Shown: one piece after another, positions 1 to 10,300 of the stretch
Position numbering within the stretch: the first letter of the stretch is position 1
How the letters are laid out: each line of letters starts with the position of its first letter
Source: Whitmania pigra
Lineage: Eukaryota > Annelida > Clitellata > Hirudinida > Haemopidae
Length of the DNA stretch: 64,000 nucleotides
Direction: 5' to 3'
Assembly: GCA_021613335.1 (NCBI GenBank)
Contig: JAJTWR010000044.1
Location: forward strand, 3,861,501 to 3,925,500
Translations under genes and position numbers: made by a program
The notes under the pieces: generated by a model
What the model was told of the DNA's origin: nothing
The model's input: only the letters and a program-made list of their open reading frames with translations
Databases searched by the model: none

Positions 1-1405
1 ATGTCATTGATATAGATGAAGTTCCAATGGCTTTCGACATTCCCGCCACGAGATCAGTAGAAGCACCTGACACCAGAACTGGTCACGAAAGGATATGTTT
101 CAGCGTCGTACTTGGATGCTCTGCGGCTGGCACAAAGTTAAAACTGATGCTGATTTTCAAAAAAGTGACAATGTCACGAAAAAAATTCCCAACTGGCGTT
201 GTTGTTCACTGCAATAAAAAAGGCTGGATGGATACAATGGATACAGCAATGAAGCCCTGGATTCATAAATGTTTTCATAGATCGTGGATGTAATGACTCC
301 TCAGAAGAACTTAATTGACTCATTAACAACTCAAGCGGATGTCAGGTTGCAATCATCCCGGGTGGTCTATTATCCAAATTGCAACCACTGGATCTTGCTA
401 CAAATCCCCCATTTAAAAATTACATAAGAAACCTTGACTTAATTGTTTAATCATATTGATAACTCAAATTTTTGGCAAATTTTCAGGTCTGATCGAGAGG
501 AATGGAGGAAAAATGGCATACATACCTAAACACCGTCTGGACGCGTCAGGAAAGCCATATATTCCGAAGTATTATGCTTTAGAAAGGCCGGCATTTACAG
601 GTCTACAGGAAAGGAGGCAAAAGCCAGAGCAGTGGTGGTAATTCCTTACAGTTACCAGTTGGAATCTTTATTATGGGTTCCAAAAGAAATGGATAAGGCT
701 ATCATTATGTTTTCCAATATATACTGCAAAAGACTTATGAATAATATTATTATCAAAATTGAATCTATTTTATTCCATGTTTTTGAGAAGTGTTCAAATA
801 GTTTTTACAGCAGGACCATTAAAAGAACGTTAAGAAGTTGAAGACATTTGCTACAATAAATCTATGCATGTGATGTTTGACTATTAAAGTGTTATACAAC
901 AATACCCAAAGTTCTATCCGCACCACCAGTATGAAAAAACATTGCCAAACAAACTGAAAACACTAAAACAAATTATAATTATGAGTAACAAATTGAATAA
1001 TACAAAAATAATAAAAAAATGAAAAATATACATGAAATACTACAACACCCTATAAGTTTCCTGTGGTTTCCATCAATTAAATTCAGTTAAAATCAAGTTG
1101 ATGACACAAATTGATGAGTCAGACAAGGCAATGATTAACGTTTTGCCACATGCTTCTGTAAGCATATATCGGAAGTTCTTTATGCAATGCTAAATTAACG
1201 CTCAACCAATTATAAACCATTTAAAATTAAAAACATAGCTTAAAGTTTTTTGTAAAAACAAGCAAAAGTCTCAGCTATCATTTAAATTTTTTATTTTTGC
1301 TCGTCGGAAATCAAATTCAAGTAAATTTAATTTAGCATAATACCATACGATTATAGCAGAGAGGGGTCCATGGTAACATAACTCGCGTATAATATGATAC
1401 GGTAA
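1..1405 (+). mobile_element. pogo/Tigger-like DNA transposon remnant, cut by left window edge
   Basis: Bases 10-290 encode a DDE_1-type catalytic core. The motif IDEVPMAFDIPATRSVE corresponds to the NMDETPV block with the first Asp, followed by FSVVLGCSAAGTKLKLMLIFK. After a frame break, 330-385 encodes IIPGGLLSKLQPLD, the conserved C-terminal DDE block of pogo/Tigger transposases. The second catalytic Asp region is lost or scrambled around 290-320. The 640-1400 part is a 3' UTR and subterminal region that matches 43190-43940 of a second copy almost continuously, including a phrase with ATACGATTATAGCA near the end. The 3' terminus is eroded, and its TIR is not recognisable. The frame is broken by stops, so this copy is dead. 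The superfamily is clear; the subfamily is not. Confidence 0.75.
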
Positions 1406-1466
1406 TTTAATATCAATTAGAAAAATAGACGCCTAATCTAACCTTATCCCAAACCCATCTCAAGTA

Positions 1467-2958
1467 CAGTGCTAGAAAAAATGTTACGACAGTCTCCATT
1501 TTTTGTAATAACTTAAGTTTAAATTATCGTACGAAACTCAAATTTAGAAGAACTGTGTAATATACTTAAAAAACATAACTCGTATATTTTTTTTCACTTT
1601 GATCAAGAATTAAGCGCAAATTCCTCAAAATCCATTTTTTAGCATAGAAATATTGTTACGACAGGTTACAAATAAACTCAGTATTTTGGCAAAAATCTTT
1701 ATTTAAAACTAAATGAAATAATGTTTCAATAAGATGTCATTCTTCCTTTTTTAGAAATAACATCTATGCACTTATTTTTCATGGAGAAAATCAGTGTTTT
1801 GATGATGTTTTCATCTAAATTTCTCCAGGCGCTCCAAATCGCTTCTTTCAAATAATTTTCTGTGTTACATTGCTGTCCATTGCCATAAACTGATCTTAAA
1901 AGAAGGCCCCAGACATTTTCAATCGGATTCAAGCCGGGTGAACACGCCGGCCAGTCCATCACTTGCATGTTGGACTCCTGGAAATATGCTCTGATTGCCT
2001 TGGAAACATGACTAGGGGCATTATCTTGCTGAAATTCATGTTGTTTTGTTTCAGCAAAAGGAGGGAGATAATCCTTGAGCATTTAGATGTACTTCTGAGA
2101 GTCCTGCCTCCCTTTCAAAATCACCAGTTCAGTCCTCCCAAATGCTGAAATTCCTCCCCAGACCATCACAGAGCCTCCTCCGTGTTTTCTGCTATAACAA
2201 ATCTCTCTTTCTTTTCTGAGATCATGCCAGTAGTATTTATAGCCGTCTGACCCATCAAGGTTGAATTTTTTCTTCTGTGAAAATTACGCGTTCCCATCTT
2301 TCGTTGTAGCTGACCATCTCTTTGGCCCAGAAGAGGCGTTTTTTCTTGTGATGGACTTTCAACGCTGGAGCTCGCTTTCGCATTTCGTATCTCTGCTGTC
2401 CACTTGAATTAAGCTAATTGCAGACTGTCCTAACATGGACATCCAAGTCCAGCTTATCTTTTAGCTGTTTACACGAATATTCTCCTTGTGAAACCTCCCT
2501 GATGAGGCATCTCTGAATCTGATTCGAGAGTTTTTTCGGTCTTCCGCCCTTGTACTTCTTCCCATATGAGTCTGGATCCTCAAAAAAACATTTGATGACA
2601 GTTCTTGACCTATTCAACTCATTTGCAATCTTTTTTATTGAATAGTTTGCCTTCCCCAAGGCCTTAACGTGTCATCTTTCTCCTACTGTCAAACTTGCTT
2701 TCTTTCCCGTAATGAAATGAATGTAATAGGAAGTTTTGAATTTCACACTCCTTTACATAGCCTTCTTAATGACAATTTAATGTTTGATCCTTCTAATTAG
2801 ACTTTGAAATTGATGAAACGAGTCCAAACCGGAAACTGTCGTAATAATATTTCCAGGCCAAAAATGGTTCATTTGCATAATTTTCTGGAACCATTAACCC
2901 ATATGAAAGGAAATTATCCATGAAAAGTGGGCATGTCGTAACAATATTTCTAGCACTG
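1467..2958 (-). mobile_element. Tc1/mariner element with TIRs and TA target duplication
   Basis: The termini match as inverted repeats: CAGTGCTAGAAAAAATGTTA on the left, and CAGTGCTAGAAATATTGTTA read from the right end on the minus strand. Both are flanked by TA (1465-1466 and 2959-2960). The length of 1492 bp is normal for a Tc1 element. The transposase is on the minus strand. A partial second copy of the same family lies at 61242-61668. The element sits at the left end of the window, downstream of the recognised exons of the beta-lactamase-like gene, perhaps within that gene. The sequence shows boundaries and coding remnant directly; inactivity is inferred from the broken frame. Confidence 0.93.
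1726..2659 (-). pseudogene. Tc1-like transposase, broken
   Basis: Would bind the element ends and perform cut-and-paste transposition. The N-terminal part (minus strand, 2659 to 2414) carries a helix-turn-helix paired-like domain, NYSIKKIANELNRSRTVIK, followed by the GRPKKLS hook. The C-terminal part (2082 to 1726) has FQQDNAPSHV with the second catalytic Asp and PGLNPIENVWG with the third acidic residue at Tc1-like DD34E spacing. In between, 2083-2413 contains frame breaks; the first catalytic block reads FTEEK in place of the usual FSDEK. The N-terminal frame stops after a small insertion next to RTVCN, where the copy at 61.6 kb reads straight through. Dead copy. Confidence 0.9.
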
Positions 2959-3107
2959 TACTTTCGCTATGCAGACACGTTGGGACTCGGAATCTCTGAT
3001 ACAAAACATACAGTTTTTTCTTTAAAACGAAAAAAAAATCGCTAGGGACCGTAAAAATCGTAATTCGTTATAGAGAATTTCGTAATATAGTGGTCCTTTA
3101 TGCTGTT

Positions 3108-3415
3108 CAGTGGAACCCACTTATCTCGACCTCGGTTAACTCGCCAATCCTATTAAGTCGACGTTTTTAAAGTGGAACCGCCAAATTCTTCTTTGTCTTT
3201 TTCATCTTCTCATCGGTTATGTCGATACTTTTATGTCGCCGAACCCTAATATCTCGAGCGCAATAGAGGTCCTAATTCGCCACTTTATATCAGCTATCTC
3301 GATCCCCGTGACTAATCGTCGACTTTGAATTGGAACCGCCAAATTCCCACTTTGTAGCATTTTTTTCATCAGTAATGTCGATTCATTTATGTCGCCGAAT
3401 CCAATGCACTCTTAC
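3108..3415 (+). repeat. Tigger-like MITE end, family M1, copy 1
   Basis: Starts CAGTGGAACCCACTTATCTC and holds repeated phrases such as ATGTCGATNCTTTTATGTCGCCGAA and GGAACCGCCAAATTC. The same sequence recurs at 34730-35126 and, in reverse, at 44599-45590, which defines a non-autonomous family. The start CAGTNGAACCC and the TA preference of the other two copies point to the pogo/Tigger group. The right terminus is not identifiable here. 3421-4150 holds AT-rich sequence with unrecognised short open frames and ends in a CAGTAAAA-like inverted motif that I could not pair. Confidence 0.6.
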
Positions 3416-4398
3416 TGATTTTGTCTGAGGGTAGCTATTCTGTTTTTTTTCTGTTCTATTTTTTCGTTCTAAAAATATCTGGAGATGTTAAAAGAGAACT
3501 GGACAATCAGTCAATAGAGAAAAATAATGAAATCATGCTGCAGCTAGAAAAAGAGACAGAACCAGCAACATCATTTCAGAATGTAAAAGAAAGGCCGACG
3601 ATAAAAGCAAATACAAGAAGTATGTTTTTGATCCAGCAAGATACAAACTTATAGTGGCTGAGCACATCGATGTCGTGATGCAATGTTTCAACGGTCGTCA
3701 AATTTGCGAGCAACAAAACTTCCCGTTATGTAGGAAAAAAATAATTATGAAGGTATGTCGCCCCAGTTCTGACAACCAAAACATATTTGTTCAATTCAAC
3801 ATCCTTAAAAAAGTTTACTTTTTTTTTAATCTACGCTTGTTCTCTTTCTTTTTATTTTTTCGGAGATTATTGCTAAAAACTATAACACACCTTAAAATCA
3901 AAATAACTAAAGTACAAAGTGAACCAAACTTTTTGGTTTTAAAAACTTCTGAATCTATTTCTGTAAGATAAAAATTTCAATTTTTAAAACATTTTGAGAG
4001 TTTACAAACAAACAAATTTTTTTTTCGTTGCAGTTTGAACAAAGTGGGAACTAAAATGCTTTTCGTTGATTGGTTATTGAGAAAATTCGTCGTTGAGAAT
4101 ATTTTTAATATAGAAAGTATAAGGATTTGGTCGGGACAATATACTGAGAGATTTTACTGTATGCGATAATTAAGCCCCCTTCAGCCCCGTCTTTTTGCGA
4201 TTGACCGAAACTATTTCTACTCTATTCCTGTTAGGAAGCCTCGAAATCATTTTCTAGCTACGGGCCTGATAACGTAACGATCACAATCTTTGTAAATATG
4301 AATCCTAAATATTCAGAATTTAAAATTTGCTAACCTTTAAAAGATTTGAAAAGCTATTATTTCCCAATTTTTCTGCTACACAAGTTGCAAGTATTAAC

Positions 4399-7300
4399 AT
4401 TATGTTGTTGTATTCATACTTGCTCCTAAATAATCCAGCTTTTTCAACGTAATGCAACCTTCTACAGATCGAATAAAATTATGTTATAATTATTACTAAA
4501 GTAGTAAATGAGCCACTTACCTGCAATAATCCTGTAATGATATTTTTGGATCAAGAGCAGTTTGTAGGAATAAGTCATAAGTCTGAAGACCTACGCGATG
4601 AGCGAGAATGTCAAGTATTGTGCAATGCTTTGATCTTAATTCGTCTGTCAAGGAATAGTTTCTACCCATAATTTCGATTATTTTTGTATCCCATGATTTT
4701 GGATATCTATAAAAAAAAGGGCTAATTTTGAATTTGGGTTTTAAAAGCAATCGAGGTAGGGGTGGCACATTTTTTCATATGTAAATATACATTGCAACAA
4801 TAATTAGCTATTACTTCGTATAAATATTAATATATATTATAATGTTAGACTAGCAGCAAATATTTATTTTCACTTTGATGGAAAGTCGCATTTAATTTAA
4901 TTAAGGTTGGCATCGCCATGGGATGCACCATCTCGCCCGCCCTCTTCGTATTGGATATTCAGGTCATTCCCAACACAGTAGAGCCATGTATTCCAGAGGC
5001 GCACATCGGCAGAGGTTTGCACATGCCCCCAATCAAGGCATTTATGGACAACAGAAACCCTCATTACGAACAGAAAGCAGGTATCGCAAAAAACTATAAC
5101 CAAACTAAACAACCTGCTCGCTGGGTGCAGAAGACCCGCCCATAATAAAACGCAAAATTCGCGAAAGTGTTCTATTTTGTGGCGGACCAAAGAATGCCTA
5201 CTATATTCGAAGCAGATTTGTCCGACAAAAAAAGGGGGGAAGACGTCAAAAAGCAGTGCAAGGAAGGGATGGATGCAATCGACAGAGCCCCGTTGCTAGG
5301 AAAATACAATGTATGAATATCGCACTTCTTGCTGCTGCCAAGACTCATATGGCCTCTCACCATTTGTGAGATAGGTATTCCCTTCGTGAATTCACTGGAG
5401 CATTAGTCGTAGAATCAGAGTGGCTGGGACTTCCACCGGAATTACCTTAAATTGCTCTGTATAGCAAAAGAACACTGCTGAGATCCATTGTCGAGAAATA
5501 TAAGAGAGAAGATCAGAACGCGGTTGATCAGCAATTACGCAGACCCAAATATCCGCGAACTCAACCCACTGCTCAGATCAGGAAGGAAAATCAAGGCCCA
5601 AGAAGAAATCAGAAAATCAACAGAAACCTTGAAGTTTGAAGAGATAAAGGGCCTGTTGTAGTGGAATATTAATTAGGTTTATTATTATATAATTAGTTTT
5701 ATATAATAATCAGTATCTTCTATCGCTACCTCTAGTAGCGATGTATTAGGTTAAAGATCGCTCTTGGTTAGCTCTTCTGTAGCTCTTCTATAGCTCTCCG
5801 ATCACTCTGACTATTCTCTCATTCCACTCCAATCCATCTCCTAGTTAGTCTCTTATACTTTCTATAGTTTAGTTGTAGTAATAAACAAACATAGTAGTAA
5901 AGATACAACATTGGCGACGAGGATGACGAGCATTGGGGAATCACAACTGATAAAGATGATGAAACTCTGCTTCGAGATGGAGGAGAAGGCTCGTATTGCT
6001 AGAGAAGAGCGTTTAGAAAAAGAACGCATTGCTCGAGACGAGCGATTTTTTTCAATGCTTGGAAAGATTTTTGATGTTCCAGGTTTCGAACAGAAACTGG
6101 ACCAAAATATTGACAAGCAAGTGGAACCCAAACGGAGCAAATCAAGGTAGCAGTGAAAAATGAAGATGCTATCTCTATGATCAAAGCGGAAGCGGCTGCG
6201 GTTAACAAGAATGGTGGAAATGTTGACCAGTCAGGAATGCAGTTGAACGACGTAGCGGTCGACTCAATAGTTGTGGCTGAGTCAACTCGCAATCCATTTT
6301 CTTTGGAGAAGGAGATAGGAAGTGGGACCAATGAGATGTTTCCACATAAGGGCGATAAGCCTCGGAACATAGACATAAGAGCTGAAGGAGATTTGGCTAA
6401 TGCCAACTCTGAAGATGTCATGCGTGAGGCCATGCTTATGTTTCAAGAGCTATGCGTTATTGACTTGGTCGACGACAGCTCAGCGAACATTGTTCTCGAG
6501 ACAAAACTTAAAGAGGATGTTCATTCCAAGAAAATAGATTCAGACACTGATAGGTCAAAAGTGATAGTCAATGCTAGTTTTGTGGAAGGGTTCGGGAATG
6601 AGGCCCGACCAGAAGAACATAGCGAAAAAGAGGAAACAATCGCGGACACGGCTCATTGGACGGAGGATTCCATTGGAACAACTGGCTGTCAAGACTCAGA
6701 GGACGGAAATCTGCAGATCAACCTAGAGAATTTCATTGGTTTAAAATGTCTTAGTCATTTGGATCGAGATTGGTCGAATGACGCTTCTATAGAGGATTTT
6801 GGAGGCACTCGGAACTTCTCTAGCAAAGAAGACCGGAACCCAGAATCACTTAAGCAATTGTTCCGAGGAAGAGAGACGGAACAGGATATATCAAGTTACT
6901 TGGAAGAAAAGGGAAGCAGTGCTTCCGAATGGAACTTTGAAGAGATAGAAAATTTCAGAAACATGGCACTGACAAGAGATGAAGCAGCGAGACCAAGGAA
7001 GGTCAAAGAAAGAACAGGTCATCGACCTTCACTAAAGAAGAGTAGAGGGTCAGATAGAAGGTTGGTTCGAGAAACCATGAGGTCAAGAGAAATCAAGGCA
7101 AGACTAATGATTCCAACAGGCTATCAGTTTTCCCTAAAGGAGGAAAAAGGAATACATATTATAAGGTTAGTTCGCGAGATCAAGACACCAAGAAAGGTTA
7201 AGGCGAGGATGGCGACAACAGACTTTCATATTTCCCTGAAGGAAGGACGGGGAATGGATAGAAGGTCGGACAAAGATAAGGTGACTAGGAAAGGTGGACA

Positions 7301-10300
7301 TAGAAGACAATCACAAGACTACAGACCTAAGAGGAGAAGTTTCCATAAGGATTTAGATGAACTAAATAGGTTTGGTAGAAAAAGATGGTATTGGTTGGAG
7401 TCCGATAAAAGAGTCGTGATTAAAGAATTGCTGGCAGCAATGCCAACAATTGAACGACAACAGAGAATAAGGTTAAATACTAACTTGGAAAGTTCATATA
7501 AAGGATAAGACCTACTGGCCTTTTGATAGAGGCAAGACCAACTATAATTTTATATAGAAGGGGAGGTGTTGTAGTGGAATATTAATTAGGTTTATTATTA
7601 TATAATTAGGTTTATATAATATTCAGTATCTTCTGATGTATTAGGTTAAAGATCGCTCTTGGTTAGCTCTTCTGTAGCTCTGCTATAGCTCTCCGATCAC
7701 TCTGACTATTCTCTCATTCCACTCCAATCTATCTCCCAGTTAGTCTCTCATACTTTCTATAGTTTAGTTGTACTAATAAACGAACATAGTAGTAAAGATA
7801 CAACAGGGCCAAATCCAGCATAACCGCCAAAGCGTGGGCTGGAAATTCCAACCTGGAACCACTTCACAAGATGGCCCAAAGTTAGAGCCTCGCTAGCAGC
7901 GCAAACAAAAAACGGAGGGAGATGGAAAGCGAAAGAATCTCAAAAGAGGTGCAATAGGATCAACGGGGGCAATATACTACATGGGGGGACGTCGCGCAGA
8001 GATCGATCAGGTGGCATAAAATATGGAACATGTCTTCACTCAGACTGGTCTTTGTCGTTTGCTCGATTTATGATGTGCTGCTCGCATGCGAAAACTTGCA
8101 GAGATAAGACCCAGGACGCCAAGTGCACGCTCTGCGGAAAGAGAGACAAACTCTCAGACATGGTCTGTCCGGCTGCAGTTACGCACTTGCTCATGGACGC
8201 CTCACATAGCGTCACAATCAGGTCCTGCTCATGGCAAATGAAGCGATAAAGGCTGCCTGCTCCAGCACCAATGCTCAAGAATCTGTTCCTCAAAGAAGAG
8301 CTTATTTCGTGCGCGAGGGCGCCTCCCAGTTTGCAAGAAGCGACTGCGCACTTGACGAGAAAACTCTGCGCACCAGTTTCCAAATGCCGCGCAGTGATTT
8401 TTAAAGTCACGGCATAATTTACATTTGATGGAAATCAAGCCGCTGGACTCTGTGGCAGATGGAGTAGATGGTACATTTGGCGAGTGTCAAGTGGCCAGCG
8501 CCACTGGCGGAAGCTGCATGCAGCCCAGCCTATCAGGGTACTTTTAGTAAGTACTGCCTAGTCCCTAACAGGCTGACCTCGGATTTTTGTTTATTTGCGT
8601 GTTTATTGTAGAGATGTCGAAACGTAAAGCTACAGATAATACTGGATTAAACGTTGCTACGAAAAAAAGGTGCAGCTTGACGTTTAAACCAGAATGTGAA
8701 AGAGTTAGTAGACACTGAAATGACGACTTTGTCCAAAAAACAGTTATCTAAACTGGGCGACATCTTCATTTATCATTAAAGCAGGTCGGTGACTCTCGCA
8801 GCGATCGGCAGCGGTATAGGGGGTCTGAAAGGGGATATCTTAATTTTTATGAATATTATAAAATTATTCAATTTACTAAATTTTTTTATTACAAAAATTA
8901 TTTCAAAACTTAATGTCATAATCTAAATTGATTTAACATGGTGACCTCGCAACAAATTTGATCCAAAGGAGATTGCAAGTGAGGCCTACCCAGCCAGTCG
9001 AGCGAGAAGCCACATCTGAGGTCGGCACATATCGCCGTGCTACTACAAAAGCGAAGCTAGTTAATTTCATTAGCCAATCCCAAAGTCAAAAGAAAGCCTC
9101 ACGCACTGCCCTCTCTCTGACGTCCACTCTTTGCAAAACTCTTTAAATTGACTTTTAAATTGACATGTTTGAATTAGGTCTTCACTGTCATTTTAACACT
9201 TATTTACTGCTAACACGTGAATCAGAAAAAATACTAAGTATATTTTAAAATTTAAAAAAATGAATGTAGATACCACATTTACAATTTACCTGAGTAAATG
9301 TCTTTAATCTTATAAACGGGCTGTTCGAGTATGTATACAGCCCCTAACCTCAAGCCAAGATTAAAGAAAGCAAAGTGTCTCAGTTAAATACTATCACACT
9401 TAGTGTCTTTAAACAGTAGGAAGTTTTTTGAAGATATGCAAGTTTTAACAGACTTCTTATAGCATGATCTTCACAGCTAGGACACCATTGACCATTAAAG
9501 AAGAAGTTGTGACAGAGTACAACAAAATTTGTCAATGATGAACTTGTCATCTCACTGGCGCAGAACTTCAATTCTATAAATACAAAACAAGAGGATCAGA
9601 AACAGTACCTGCTTCATGGTGTTGAAAGACATTGTCAGCAGTTTCCTGTGTCTAAGAAATCAATTATTGTTGAAAAACTCGGCAGCATTTGAAAGTCATG
9701 TCTTTTATGCAAGTTTGGGTTTAAGCCTCTGAGTTTTCAATGATTTTTTTTCTTCAAACTTTATTAAATTAAATGGTATCAAGAAGTAAATATTAATAAC
9801 TCTGCTGTGATTGAATTAAGTCATATGTGACTTGTGTGCAGCATCTAATTTCTTGCCTAAAACACGCTTTAGTTTTCAATGCCAGCAAAAGAATTTGCAA
9901 ATTTATAAAATATTCTTACAAAAGTATTTTAAAATACCAAAATACAAAATACTTTCTTGGAGTATTTAAAATACAAATGAAACACATATTTTATTTTGAA
10001 AATCTTCAATTTCAAGTCTTTTAAAAACTTGCATTTGAAACACTGTCCATCTCTGACCATAACCAATGTGAATGTCCATCAGATGTGGAGTTTTCAAGAT
10101 AACTCTCCTTAATGGTGATCTGACATGGCAATCATGAGAAATCCAAAACTTTTAAACAAATATTTTTCATCAGTTTTTAAAATCGATGATGGTGATAATC
10201 TAGATATTCCCCCAGAACTTCCAATGAAATGCTAAACATTGGTTTCTCGCCTGACATCATCTACACAACTCTTCTGGGCCTTAAATCCTCAACTTTGTCC

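Larger units (their letters stand above)
5654..7805 (+). mobile_element. Non-autonomous LTR retrotransposon without pol
   Basis: Two LTRs (5654-5910, 257 bp; 7567-7805, 239 bp) begin TGTTGTAG and end ATACAACA. They differ mainly by an 18-bp indel carrying TCGCTACCTCTAGTAGCG in the 5' copy. The insertion is flanked by the 5-bp duplication GGGCC (5649-5653 and 7806-7810). A PBS follows the 5' LTR and an AGAAGGGGAGG polypurine tract abuts the 3' LTR. The 1.65-kb interior has no protease, reverse transcriptase, RNase H or integrase motif, so it must borrow these from another element. It carries two open frames, described separately. Sequence shows structure; reliance on a helper is inference. Confidence 0.93.

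Noticed and set aside
3421..4157. Paired right terminus for the 3108 MITE and host exons in the short open frames
   Set aside because: The CAGTAAAA-type motif at 4157 does not pair with the left end, and the frames show no recognisable protein or splice context.
7811..8440. Minus-strand frames 8036-8438
   Set aside because: Shadows of the plus-strand LINE, whose motif order is recognisable.
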